Part shown: positions 42,403 through 50,594 of the stretch, piece by piece
Numbering within the stretch: the first letter of the stretch is position 1
How the letters are laid out: each line of letters begins with the position of its first letter
Assembly (NCBI GenBank): GCA_021372695.1
Contig: JAJFTY010000079.1
Span: forward strand, 1 to 64,000
Length of the DNA stretch: 64,000 nt
Source of the DNA: Deltaproteobacteria bacterium
GTDB lineage: Bacteria > Desulfobacterota > Syntrophia > Syntrophales > UBA5619
Direction: 5' to 3'
Translations under genes and position numbers: made by a program
Notes under the pieces: generated by a model
What the model saw: the letters and a program-made list of their open reading frames with translations, nothing else
Database searches by the model: none
What the model was told of the DNA's origin: nothing

Positions 42403-44135
42403 GAAAGGGCTCCTTTTTCGGCAACGGGCAAGGACAGTGTCACGGTGGTCCCCTTGCCGGGGGTCGAACGGAAAACGAGGCGGCCTCCATGTTCTTTGAC
42501 GATCGCGGCGCTCACGGAGAGGCCGAGGCCGGTGCCGCCTCGGTCGCGCTTGGTGGTATAGAAGGGATCGGTCACATACTGGAGTTGATCGGGTGCGATG
42601 CCGATTCCCTCATCGGCGATCTCGAGTTCGACCATGCGATCTTCGCGGTTGAGGCGTGTCGTCAGCGTGACGCTCCTGCTTCTATCCGGAAGAGCCTGGC
42701 AGGCGTTCAGCAGAAGATTCACGATGACCTGCTCGACGCGCTGCGCATTGCCCCGGATTCTGGGCAGCTCCCCTGCATAACGGACGAGAAAGGAGTCAGT
42801 GAATTTCTTGATGTTATTGTCCATCAGCCGTAAGGCAGCCTTGGCCACGGCATTGAGGTCCACCGGTTCGTCGAGGCCGGAACTGCCGGGTCGGCTGAAA
42901 TTCTTCAGATCTTCAACGATGCGCCCGATCCGTTTCGAGGCCTCGATCGTTTCAGTCAGCATCTGCTCAAGATTTTCCCGCACCTCCGAATACCGCCACT
43001 TTCCCAGAGGGAAATCACCTTCGCTCTTGTACCTCTCCTCCGTGACCTCCCGGAGGTCGTCATGCATGTCTGCCAGCATCGACGTGTTCAGAAGGATGAG
43101 ACCGTTGGGGTTGTTGATTTCATGGGCCACACCGGAGACGAGGGTTCCGATAGCCGCCATTTTGCTGGCCTGCATCAATTGTTCATGATTGCGCCTCAGC
43201 TCTTCCTCGGCGCGCTGGCGTTCCTTCACTTCCAGGGCCAGCGACGCAGTGCGCTGGGCCACCTTCTTCTGCAGGGTTCTCGACCAGAGGAGCGCACCCA
43301 GGAGGATGGCCAGAAAGAGGCCGGTGAGTATCGATCCAATCCGGATCACCTGGTTCCAGGGCACCCCCGCCGGTTCGAGGACGCCGAGCCATTTGCCGTA
43401 AATCTCGTCGTACTGGCCCGTCTTCTTCACGATGGCCAACCCTTCGCTGAACTTGGCCAGAAGCTCGCGGTTTCCTTTCCTGACGGCAAAGCAGTATCTC
43501 TGGTGATCGACCTCCCTGATGACGACGATGTTGGAGAGCCCGTACTCCTTGATGAGATAGATCGCGGGAAGTGTTCCCATGAACATGTAGTCATATTTCG
43601 CCGAAGCCAGTAGCCTCAGACCGTTTGCGTAGGTATCGGTGAAAACGAGGCTGTCGCCGAACCCCTTTTCCCTGAGCAGGCCCTGCATCCGTCCTCCCGC
43701 CATGACGAGGATTTTCTTCCCGCGCAGCCCCTCGAGCGATCTCAGGGGCGGAGAATCGTTGCGGCCGAAGATGGCGAGGTTGATGATCGTGTGGGGCGGT
43801 GAGAAATCGAACAGCGTGGCCCTCTCATCGGAATAGGAGAAGCCCCCCATCGCATCGATCCGGCCTTCCGCAAGCGACATGATCCGCTCCTCGTACGTGC
43901 CGAGGCGTATCTGGACGTTCATGCCCATGACCTTGGCGACCGCCCTCGTCAGATCGATGTTGAACCCCGCCGGCTGACCGTCCTTGCCGATGAATTCATA
44001 GGGCGGGTAGTTCGAGTTGCCCCCGACGATGATCGGTCTATCTTCCGGCGCGGGCTCTCCGGCGGCTGTGGACGGCGCAAACCCCGCCATGCACCAGATG
44101 GCCATGGCGATGCCCGCCCAGCGGATCGTCTTCAT
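42399..44135 (-). CDS. Sensor histidine kinase with periplasmic solute-binding (SBP_bac_3) domain
   Basis: About 578 aa. Signal peptide (MKTIRWAGIAMAIWCMAGFAP), a bacterial solute-binding family 3 domain (NYPPYEFIGKDGQPAGFNIDL; GTYEERIMSLAEGRIDAMGGFSYS), a membrane helix (ILTGLFLAILLGALLW), coiled coil, HisKA with GVAHEINNPNG and HATPase_c ending in GGTGLGLSVSAAI. It should bind a small polar, amino-acid-like ligand outside and phosphorylate the NtrC partner. I start at 44135 for the signal peptide; an in-frame ATG at 44282 (AGAGGG upstream, nearer the promoter at 44357) would add 49 residues. Confidence 0.9.
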   Translation of the reverse strand: MKTIRWAGIAMAIWCMAGFAPSTAAGEPAPEDRPIIVGGNSNYPPYEFIGKDGQPAGFNIDLTRAVAKVMGMNVQIRLGTYEERIMSLAEGRIDAMGGFSYSDERATLFDFSPPHTIINLAIFGRNDSPPLRSLEGLRGKKILVMAGGRMQGLLREKGFGDSLVFTDTYANGLRLLASAKYDYMFMGTLPAIYLIKEYGLSNIVVIREVDHQRYCFAVRKGNRELLAKFSEGLAIVKKTGQYDEIYGKWLGVLEPAGVPWNQVIRIGSILTGLFLAILLGALLWSRTLQKKVAQRTASLALEVKERQRAEEELRRNHEQLMQASKMAAIGTLVSGVAHEINNPNGLILLNTSMLADMHDDLREVTEERYKSEGDFPLGKWRYSEVRENLEQMLTETIEASKRIGRIVEDLKNFSRPGSSGLDEPVDLNAVAKAALRLMDNNIKKFTDSFLVRYAGELPRIRGNAQRVEQVIVNLLLNACQALPDRSRSVTLTTRLNREDRMVELEIADEGIGIAPDQLQYVTDPFYTTKRDRGGTGLGLSVSAAIVKEHGGRLVFRSTPGKGTTVTLSLPVAEKGALS

Positions 44136-44356
44136 CAAGGATGCCCGTTGACGTCCGGGATCGGGTCCGGCCGGCTGTCCGGAATTGCGGTGGAGATGTC
44201 GGTTCAGTGGCAGGATGCGGAGAAGAAACCGATGATCCGTGAAAAGGCTTTCTGACATCAAGACATTTTTTTCCAAGGGCATATGTGGCCCTCTGAGTAC
44301 TCCTCAAACGGGACGTCGACCGGGAAACGGGCTCACCGAACGGCCCGGCCGGTGCC

Positions 44357-44385
44357 TTTATACTGCGATTCAGAGAGATTCGCAA
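44357..44385 (-). promoter_or_regulatory. Sigma-70 promoter of the kinase-regulator pair
   Basis: Minus strand TTGCGA (44385-44380), spacer 17, TATAAA (44362-44357). It lies ~70 bases upstream of the ATG at 44282 and ~215 upstream of 44135. Four of six and five of six matches to consensus. Confidence 0.5.
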
Positions 44386-44507
44386 GCGATATCCTTCTTT
44401 TAGGCGACCGGTCTGGAGGGACCTGTCGGAGAGAGATCCGGCGCCGTGAAGATGAACGGGCGCGGCCGGGCGATTTTCAGCTTCTCCGGGAGATGACAGA
44501 GGCGTTC

Positions 44508-45269
44508 TCAGACCCGGAGGAAACGGTCGATCGTCCAGACCGTCACCCGGGGATGCTGAGCCGCCTGCTCACGCTGAACCGGCGTGTTGTAGCCCCAATC
44601 CGCCAGGTAGAGGCAGACGCCATCTAGGAGAGGATTCTTGGTGACTTCCATCAGCGTGTCGAGCCTGTCCTCGACAAAATGGATCCGGCCGCCCCGCAGC
44701 GACGGCTCCGCGATCAACCGTTCGAGCATCTCTCCTTTGCCGAGATTCCGCTCCAGCCCCCAGACCCCCTCCTCCGGTATCCGCACTCCCTCGGCGTCGA
44801 GCAGTTGCCGGGTGAAGCGTTCCTGCTTGGTGGTGAGGATGAAGACCGGATGTGAAACGAGGGCCTCCCGGAGGCGTGCGGTTGCGCCGGGATAGAAGCG
44901 GTGTCGGCTCAGCCAGTCGCCGCTGTTTTCGGCGATCCATTCGTCCCGCGTCCGGCCGAAAAGCTCCACCAGCGGCCGTTTGTTCAGTCGATGCCGGCTC
45001 ATCAGGGCATCGCAGAGCGGCAGGAAGCCGTCCAGGATGGCGGCATCGTCCACGCCTTCATGGATCAGCTTCATCAGCGGGATCATCTGGTATCCGGTCT
45101 CGACCACGGGGCGCAGGTGCACGAAGCGTGCCCGGCACTCCGCGGGAGGTTCGTCCCGTTGCCACTCTGGCCAGATCCGGCTGCCGGCCCGCCAGGCGGT
45201 TACCGCGCACTCACCGGCGCTGTCGCACAGCACCCCGTCGAAATCGAGCGCGAAAACATCCACGTCCAT
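44508..45269 (-). CDS. HAD-superfamily hydrolase
   Basis: 253 aa. HAD motif I DFDGVLCDS near residues 9-17; motif II Thr in VFILTTKQ; lysine region GKGEMLERL; motif III in HFVEDRLDTL. The cap region is an inserted helical domain (GYQMIPLMKLIHEG). It should dephosphorylate a small metabolite, identity unknown. No operon partner is close: 91 bases to the OYE-type gene upstream in the same direction, which may or may not be co-transcribed. Confidence 0.82.
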   Translation of the reverse strand: MDVDVFALDFDGVLCDSAGECAVTAWRAGSRIWPEWQRDEPPAECRARFVHLRPVVETGYQMIPLMKLIHEGVDDAAILDGFLPLCDALMSRHRLNKRPLVELFGRTRDEWIAENSGDWLSRHRFYPGATARLREALVSHPVFILTTKQERFTRQLLDAEGVRIPEEGVWGLERNLGKGEMLERLIAEPSLRGGRIHFVEDRLDTLMEVTKNPLLDGVCLYLADWGYNTPVQREQAAQHPRVTVWTIDRFLRV

Positions 45270-45360
45270 GTGAAATCCCCCGTATTCCTTTGACGGTCAT
45301 CCACGCCTTCGCCCCCGGCGATTCGAGCTCTCCCCTGCTACCCGGAACGCCGGCGTGAGG

Positions 45361-46359
45361 TCACAAGCCCCCCTTCCCCAGCCGCGTGGCAGCCTTCTCT
45401 GCCCACAGCGGGTCGGCCAGCAGGGCTCTGCCGACGGCCACCAGGTCGATCCTTCCCTCCCGGATCAAACGATCGGCATAGTCCGCATCACGGATGTTGC
45501 CGACGCCGATCACCGGAATGCCGGCCGCCCGCCGGACGGTTTCCGCGAGGGGAACGAAGAAGCCCTGCTCCGTAAAACGGTCGCGTCCGGTGCCGCCGTA
45601 CCCCCCGGAGATGTCGATGACGTCGATCCCGGCCCGGGCCAGAAGCTGAGCCGCCTGCGCACCATCCGCGGGAGTCAGCCCGCCCGGCGTCAGGTCGTCG
45701 GCCCCCAGCCGGCAGAAGAGGGGAAAGTCATGCCCCACGGCCTCCCTGACAGCGGCAATCACCTCACGGGCGAAGGTCAGCCTTGCGTCCAGGTCTCCTC
45801 CGTAACGATCCGTCCGAAAGTTGGTCAGGGGGGAGAGAAACTGGTTGAGCAGATAGCCATGGGCGGAGTGGAGTTCGATGACGTCGAAGCCGGCCTCGGC
45901 AGCCCTCCTGGCTGCCTGGGCAAAGGCAGCGACGATGGCTTTGGTCTCACCCTCGGCGAGCTGACGCGGGGTTTCACCGCTCTTGGGGTCCGCGACAGCG
46001 GAGGGGGCAACCGGCTGCCCGCCGGCGGCAGCGGTCGTGGTTCTCGCCCCCGCGTGGGTGATCTGGATGCCCGATGCGGCGCCCGCGGCGCGGATGACGT
46101 TCGCAAGACGGCGCAAACCCGGAAGGCAGCCGTCGTCGTGTATGCCGAGCTGGGTTTCTCCGGCCCTGCCGCCGCTTTCGACGTAGGCATGTTCGACCAT
46201 GATCAGGCCGACGCCGCCCTCGGCTCGGGCCGCGTAGTGACGGATGTGCTTTTCAAGGACCCTGCCGTCTTCGGCCATGTGGGTGGCCATCGGCGCCATG
46301 ACGATCCGGTTTTTCAGGGTGAGGCGTTGGATGGAGATCGGGTCGAAAAGTCCTGGCAT
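45361..46359 (-). CDS. NADH:flavin oxidoreductase (Old Yellow Enzyme family)
   Basis: 332-aa FMN barrel. PISIQRLTLKNRIVMAPMATH at the N-terminus, HSAHGYLLNQFLSP (conserved His pair and active-site region), RLGADDLTPGG, VDIISGG-like GIDVIDISGGY and phosphate-binding GVGNIRD...VAVGRALLADP. No C-terminal Fe-S domain, so it is the short, OYE-like form rather than 2,4-dienoyl-CoA reductase. Reduces activated alkenes using NAD(P)H. Start at 46359 follows GAGAGGCAGCC; upstream in-frame sequence lacks family features. Confidence 0.9.
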   Translation of the reverse strand: MPGLFDPISIQRLTLKNRIVMAPMATHMAEDGRVLEKHIRHYAARAEGGVGLIMVEHAYVESGGRAGETQLGIHDDGCLPGLRRLANVIRAAGAASGIQITHAGARTTTAAAGGQPVAPSAVADPKSGETPRQLAEGETKAIVAAFAQAARRAAEAGFDVIELHSAHGYLLNQFLSPLTNFRTDRYGGDLDARLTFAREVIAAVREAVGHDFPLFCRLGADDLTPGGLTPADGAQAAQLLARAGIDVIDISGGYGGTGRDRFTEQGFFVPLAETVRRAAGIPVIGVGNIRDADYADRLIREGRIDLVAVGRALLADPLWAEKAATRLGKGGL

Positions 46360-46543
46360 GGCTGCCTCTCTCAAAGGGAATCGAAACGAAACAGCGTGCT
46401 GCGCCGTTTCCCCGGTCCGACGGCCGCCGGGTCCGGTTGACGCCGCGCCCATTCCGCCTCCCTCGTGTAAGGCAAGTCACGCCGTCTGTCAACAGATTCC
46501 GGCTGGCCGTCGTCTCCGGCCCCACCGGGACGGGCGGTAGGAC

Positions 46544-46568
46544 GACATTGCCGTGCGGCGGCAATGTC
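46544..46568 (-). terminator. Stem-loop terminator after rnk
   Basis: Perfect 9-base arms GACATTGCC (46544-46552) and GGCAATGTC (46560-46568), 7-base loop, starting 7 bases past the rnk stop on the minus strand. Only a weak U-run follows. No gene is visible in the rest of the gap 46360-46574. Confidence 0.55.
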
Positions 46569-46574
46569 CGGGGT

Positions 46575-46991
46575 CTAGAGGTCATAGTCCCCGGCAGCCT
46601 CTGGCTGATACAGGACTTCCCTGATCTCCAGGTGACGCACGCCGGAAGGGACCTTCCACTCGACAATGTCACCGACGCGATATCCCAGCAAGGCTGTGCC
46701 GATGGGGGCCAGAATGGAGATGCGGTTGAATTCGATGTTCGCCTCCGAGGGATAGACAATGGTGTAGGTAAATTCCTCACCGGAGGCCATGTCGCACAGG
46801 AGGACCCGGGAATTCATCGTGACCACCTCTTCGGGAATCCGTTTTGGATCCAACAATTTGGCCCTGTTCAGCTCCTTTTCCAGATCATCGAGATCGGGCC
46901 TCGGCCTGGAGGAGGATCCCCTGATGCCGTCGATGAGCCGCTTTACTTTTTTCATGTCCGCCTTGGTGATGCATATCGTCCTGTTTTTCAT
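46575..46991 (-). CDS. rnk: GreA/GreB-family regulator of nucleoside diphosphate kinase (Rnk)
   Basis: 138 aa. Short N-terminal coiled coil (DLDDLEKELNRAKLLD) and the GreA C-terminal FKBP-like domain: VVTMNSRVLLCDMASGE, YPSEANIEFNRISILAPIGTALLG and the C-terminal EVLYQPEAAGDYDL, which is diagnostic of Rnk. It binds RNA polymerase near the secondary channel. Seventeen bases downstream of pntB, possibly at the end of the transhydrogenase transcript. Confidence 0.93.
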   Translation of the reverse strand: MKNRTICITKADMKKVKRLIDGIRGSSSRPRPDLDDLEKELNRAKLLDPKRIPEEVVTMNSRVLLCDMASGEEFTYTIVYPSEANIEFNRISILAPIGTALLGYRVGDIVEWKVPSGVRHLEIREVLYQPEAAGDYDL

Positions 46992-47007
46992 TTTTCTTTC
47001 CTTTTAT

Positions 47008-48426
47008 TCATTGCTGTCCCAGCCGTTCCAGGATCTTGTCCATCGTTTTCTTGGCATCCCCGAGGAGCATAATCGTGTTGTCGTTTCGGTAAAGAGGGTT
47101 CTCCACGCCGGAATAGCCGGGGCGGGCATCGAGATTGAACACGGCGACCCTTTTGGCCTCATGGGCCAGTAGAATGGGCATCCCGGAAATAGGCGTTCCT
47201 TCCACATGGATGGCTGCCGGATTCACCACGTCGCAGGCGCCAATGACGAGGGCGAGGTCAGTTTGGGAAAATTCGGGATTCACCTCGTCCATCTCCCGGA
47301 GCAGTTCATAATCAACATCCGCTTCCGCCAGCAGAACGTTCATGTGGCCGGGCATCCTGCCGGCGACCGGATGGATGGCGAACTTGACCTCTTTGCCCAT
47401 TCCAATGAGCCTCGTGGCGAGCGAAACCACCCCGAACTGGGCCTGGGCCAGAGCCATGCCATAACCGGGGATGATCACGACCCTGCGCGCCTCTTTAAGA
47501 GCGGCCACGACGTCGGCCAGCCTGTCTTCGGGACTCCTCTCCGCGGTAGGCGCGGCGGCATGGGTATTCCCGGCTGCCCGCCCAGGCGCCGCCTGAAGCG
47601 TGCGGCGCTTGGAAAACAGGAAAACGCCCGGAAGCGATCGGTTCATCGCCCTGCACATGACGTGGGTCAGGATCGATCCGGATGCGGCGACGCAGGCGCC
47701 GCAGGCGATCAAAAGCCGGTTTTCGATGACGATCCCGCAGAACGCCGCGGCCAGGCCCGCCGTGGCGTTCAGGAAGGATATCAGAACCGGCATGTCCGCG
47801 CCACCGATCCGGATGGAAAAGAGGACCCCGAAGGAGGCGGAGAGGACGATCAGCGCCATGAGTTCATAACGGATACCCGAGGCGCCGGGCGCCATGCCCA
47901 GGACCGCCAGAGCTAGGGCGACGACCAGGGCGCCGTTGCCCAGCAGCCACCACCCATGTCGGTCGAGCACCAGCGGCGTCTGACGTATCCTGTTGGCGAG
48001 CTTTCCGGAAGCGATCATGCTGCCGCTGAAGGTCGCGGCGCCGACGACCGTTCCCACGAGGCCCGAAACCTCGTTGAGCAAGGCCATCTGGCCAGCCCCG
48101 CGGGCCAGCTCCACATAGGAGACCAGGAACGCCGCGATGCCGCCTGCGCCATGCTGAAAGGCGATCATGGCGGGGATCTGAATCATGTTGACTCTCAGGG
48201 CCACGAGGAGGCCGATTGCGCTCCCGACGGTTACCGCCCCCATGACGATGACCGAGTCGAGGATGAGGTTGCGCACCAGGACCAAAACCAAGGCGCAGGC
48301 CAAGGCCATCACAGCGGTCAGGGTCCCCCGCTTGGCCCCGCCAGGGGTCCTGAATTGCCAAAAGGCCGCCAACAGGATCAGCACGATGGCCAGATCCAGA
48401 AGAAGACCGGTGGAGGAACTCGTCAT
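47008..48426 (-). CDS. pntB: NAD(P) transhydrogenase subunit beta
   Basis: 472 aa. About nine membrane helices in the N-terminal half (GSAIGLLVALRVNMIQIPAM; QHGAGGIAAFLVS; TFSGSMIASGKLANRI) and the NADP-binding dIII domain at the C-terminus (VVIIPGYGMALAQAQ, AIHPVAGRMPGHMNVLLAEA, VVNPAAIHVEGTPISGMP, LLGDAKK). With PntAa and PntAb it couples hydride transfer from NADH to NADP to proton entry. Overlaps pntAb by 4 bases. Start 48426 is at the canonical membrane N-terminus. Confidence 0.96.
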   Translation of the reverse strand: MTSSSTGLLLDLAIVLILLAAFWQFRTPGGAKRGTLTAVMALACALVLVLVRNLILDSVIVMGAVTVGSAIGLLVALRVNMIQIPAMIAFQHGAGGIAAFLVSYVELARGAGQMALLNEVSGLVGTVVGAATFSGSMIASGKLANRIRQTPLVLDRHGWWLLGNGALVVALALAVLGMAPGASGIRYELMALIVLSASFGVLFSIRIGGADMPVLISFLNATAGLAAAFCGIVIENRLLIACGACVAASGSILTHVMCRAMNRSLPGVFLFSKRRTLQAAPGRAAGNTHAAAPTAERSPEDRLADVVAALKEARRVVIIPGYGMALAQAQFGVVSLATRLIGMGKEVKFAIHPVAGRMPGHMNVLLAEADVDYELLREMDEVNPEFSQTDLALVIGACDVVNPAAIHVEGTPISGMPILLAHEAKRVAVFNLDARPGYSGVENPLYRNDNTIMLLGDAKKTMDKILERLGQQ

Positions 48427-48716
48427 TCGGACCCCGCTCCTTTCTTCCTGAAAAGCAGGAGCATCCTGCCGGTAATCGCAAAGCCTCCGACAACATTGAA
48501 GGCCGCCGTGAGCAGGGCCACAGCGCCGAGTGCCACCTCGAACGGGGTGGATGGGACGGCGAACAGGAGGAGCGCCCCCAGGATCGTCACCGCCGAGATG
48601 GCGTTGGTGAGCGACATCAGCGGCGTGTGGAGAAGCGGCGGGACCTTGGATATCAGGAGGTATCCGACGGCAAAGGAGAAGCCGAACACCCCGAAGAGCA
48701 GGAGCAGATCGGTCAT
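48423..48716 (-). CDS. pntAb: NAD(P) transhydrogenase subunit alpha, membrane part
   Basis: 97 aa with three hydrophobic helices and the family stretches GYLLISKVPPLLHTPLMSLTNAISAV and FNVVGGFAITGRML (given here by segment). It is the small dII part of a split alpha subunit. Overlaps both neighbours by 4 bases, so translation of pntAa-pntAb-pntB is coupled. Start ATG at 48716. Confidence 0.94.
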   Translation of the reverse strand: MTDLLLLFGVFGFSFAVGYLLISKVPPLLHTPLMSLTNAISAVTILGALLLFAVPSTPFEVALGAVALLTAAFNVVGGFAITGRMLLLFRKKGAGSE

Positions 48717-49897
48717 ATCGGTCCTCCGGATCCCGGATCGGGATTCTCGCCGAGCGCCTTGAGCGTGCCTGCGTGGACGATTTTGCCTGCATGGGTGACG
48801 AGCGACTCCCGGACGATCTCGTCGCTCAGATCGAACCCGTCGCCCTTCTTGAGGAGATTCGCGACGTAATGGTACATGTTGTTGGCGTACAGCCACGACG
48901 AGTGCACCGGGACGGAGCCGGGGATGTTTTTGATACCGCAGATGAAGACGTTGTGCCTGATGGTCTCGGTTCCCGGTTCGGTCAGGGCGCAGTTGCCGCC
49001 CTGGTCGATGGAAACGTCCACGATGGAGGAGCCGGGCTTCATGGCGGCGACCATCGAATCTGTGAGGAGGATCGGCGCCCTTTCGCCTGGCACCAGGGCG
49101 CTCAGCACGACGATGTCGGCATCGGCCACCACCCCGGCGATGGCGTCGCGCTCCAACTCCAGCCACTCCGCGGAAAGGGCCTTGGCGTATCCGCCGTCGG
49201 CCATGGCAAGATCAGCGGGAACGATGAAACCCGCAGCCTTGGCGCCGAGACTCTCCCCCTCCTGCCGGGCGTTCGGCCGGATGTCGACGACCTTGACCAC
49301 GCCCCCGAGCCGCTTGGCCGTCGCGATAGCCTGGAGGCCCACGACGCCCGCTCCGATGACCAGGACGTTGGCCGGTCTGATCAAACCGATGGCCGTGCCA
49401 ACCATGGGGATGATCCTGGGGAAGCGGTTCGCGGCGATCAGCACGGCCTTGTATCCGGTGAGGGTGCTCATGGAGGTCAGGGCGTCCATCCGCTGGGCCC
49501 GCGATATACGGGGGATGCTGTCCATGGAAAAGGCGGTGACGTTCCTCTCCCGCAGCGTCTTGACCATCCCGTGGTTGGCGGGCGCGGCGGGGTGGAGGAA
49601 GGTGATCAGCGTCTGCTTTTCCCGCAGCAGATCCATTTCATGGACGCCGCGCCTCTCGTCGAAGAGGGGCTCCTTGACCTTCAGAACGATGTCGGCCTTC
49701 CCGTAAACGGTTTTGGCATCGGGCGCGATCCGGGCCCCCGCCTTGACGTAGTCGTCGTCGCCGAAATAGATCCCTCCGCCGGCCTCGGACTCGACCAGTA
49801 CCTCCAAACCAAGTTTGACGAACTTGGCCACGGTTTCCGGTATGGCTGCCACCCGGTTCTCCCCGGGCATTATTTCCTTCGGCACTCCTATGATCAT
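48713..49897 (-). CDS. pntAa: NAD(P) transhydrogenase subunit alpha, NAD-binding part
   Basis: 394 aa, dI domain related to alanine dehydrogenase: N-terminal MIIGVPKEIMPGENRVAAIPETV, RISRAQRMDALTSMS and the NAD Rossmann motif VIGAGVVGLQAIATAKRLGG. It lacks the membrane region, which is the separate pntAb gene. AAGGGAGATAGAGCC precedes the ATG. The operon continues from the HEAT-repeat gene 54 bases upstream. Confidence 0.95.
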   Translation of the reverse strand: MIIGVPKEIMPGENRVAAIPETVAKFVKLGLEVLVESEAGGGIYFGDDDYVKAGARIAPDAKTVYGKADIVLKVKEPLFDERRGVHEMDLLREKQTLITFLHPAAPANHGMVKTLRERNVTAFSMDSIPRISRAQRMDALTSMSTLTGYKAVLIAANRFPRIIPMVGTAIGLIRPANVLVIGAGVVGLQAIATAKRLGGVVKVVDIRPNARQEGESLGAKAAGFIVPADLAMADGGYAKALSAEWLELERDAIAGVVADADIVVLSALVPGERAPILLTDSMVAAMKPGSSIVDVSIDQGGNCALTEPGTETIRHNVFICGIKNIPGSVPVHSSWLYANNMYHYVANLLKKGDGFDLSDEIVRESLVTHAGKIVHAGTLKALGENPDPGSGGPI

Positions 49898-49951
49898 GGC
49901 TCTATCTCCCTTCTATGCAAGAGGCTCAAGGCCGGCACGGCGGCAAAGAGG

Positions 49952-50389
49952 CTATCCGTTAACGATTTTTTCCAGTGACGCCTGCACCGCCTTGTGGAGG
50001 ATCGGGGGCTGGGGATCATTGAGCAGGCGGTTCATGCCATCGAGGACCTTTCCGACGGGCTCCCCCGCTTTGTCGTGACCCCGCGAACCGGCCTTGGCCT
50101 TTTTCCTGAGGGTTTTGCCCAGGGCGTCAGCGGCCAGAATCCGGACGTCATGGTAGAGATCGTCGCACATCATGATTGCCAACGCCTCGTCGATGAGGGC
50201 GGGACTCGGCGCCTGAATCCGCGGCAGCGCCCCCAAGGCCGCTTCGCGCAACCGCCAGTTGTCGTTGTAACGCAGGAGCCTGATCAACTCGTCTTGATGG
50301 TCTCCGAGTTTTCCCGCCATTGCCAGCGCCTCCAGTTTCTCCAGGACGCCACCCCAATCCTTAAGATTTCCGAAACTCTGATCGTTCAT
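49952..50389 (-). CDS. HEAT-repeat protein
   Basis: 145 aa. Several HEAT-like helical pairs (DHQDELIRLLRYNDNWRLRE; DEALAIMMCDDLYHDVRILA; LLNDPQPPILHKAVQASLEK), expected to form a protein-binding solenoid. ATG at 50389 follows AGGGGAAGAAAC; an earlier in-frame ATG at 50428 overlaps the predicted transcription start of the sigma-54 promoter and is less likely. It is the first gene of the pnt operon; a role in assembling or regulating transhydrogenase is inferred only from position. Confidence 0.82.
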   Translation of the reverse strand: MNDQSFGNLKDWGGVLEKLEALAMAGKLGDHQDELIRLLRYNDNWRLREAALGALPRIQAPSPALIDEALAIMMCDDLYHDVRILAADALGKTLRKKAKAGSRGHDKAGEPVGKVLDGMNRLLNDPQPPILHKAVQASLEKIVNG

Positions 50390-50436
50390 GTTTCTTCTCC
50401 CCTTCCGATGTTTTGTGGATCTGCTCATCCCTTAGA

Positions 50437-50451
50437 GCACAGGGCGTGCCA
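50437..50451 (-). promoter_or_regulatory. Sigma-54 promoter of the HEAT-pnt operon
   Basis: Minus strand TGGCACG-CCCT-GTGC, with GG and GC ten bases apart, matching TGGCACG-N4-TTGC at all but one fixed position. About 50 bases before the HEAT gene start. The neighbouring NtrC-type regulator gene lies just upstream. Confidence 0.7.
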
Positions 50452-50527
50452 GTCCGCGGAGACGTCGGGGATAATCACCTAAACATCTGATGTGATGTGA
50501 TATTTTTGTGATGAGGGGTGGGTGGAT

Positions 50528-50553
50528 TGCCTTTCGCTGGCGCACCAAAGGCA
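50528..50553 (-). terminator. Hairpin after the second regulator gene
   Basis: Arms TGCCTTT (50528-50534) and AAAGGCA (50547-50553) with a 12-base loop, in the regulator-HEAT gap on the minus strand, 42 bases past the regulator stop. Could end the kinase-regulator transcript. Confidence 0.35.
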
Positions 50554-50562
50554 TTGTGCGAT

Positions 50563-50586
50563 GCAACGCGCGTTGCCTTCTGCAAC
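50563..50586. promoter_or_regulatory. Overlapping dyads, candidate enhancer for the second NtrC-type regulator
   Basis: GCAACGCGCGTTGC (50563-50576) is a perfect 14-base palindrome and overlaps GTTGC-CTTCT-GCAAC (50572-50586). About 115-150 bases upstream of the sigma-54 promoter, the usual distance for such sites. Different in sequence from the ACCCGGGT dyads near 40.9 kb, as expected for a different regulator. Confidence 0.55.
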
Positions 50587-50594
50587 GGCAGGGA

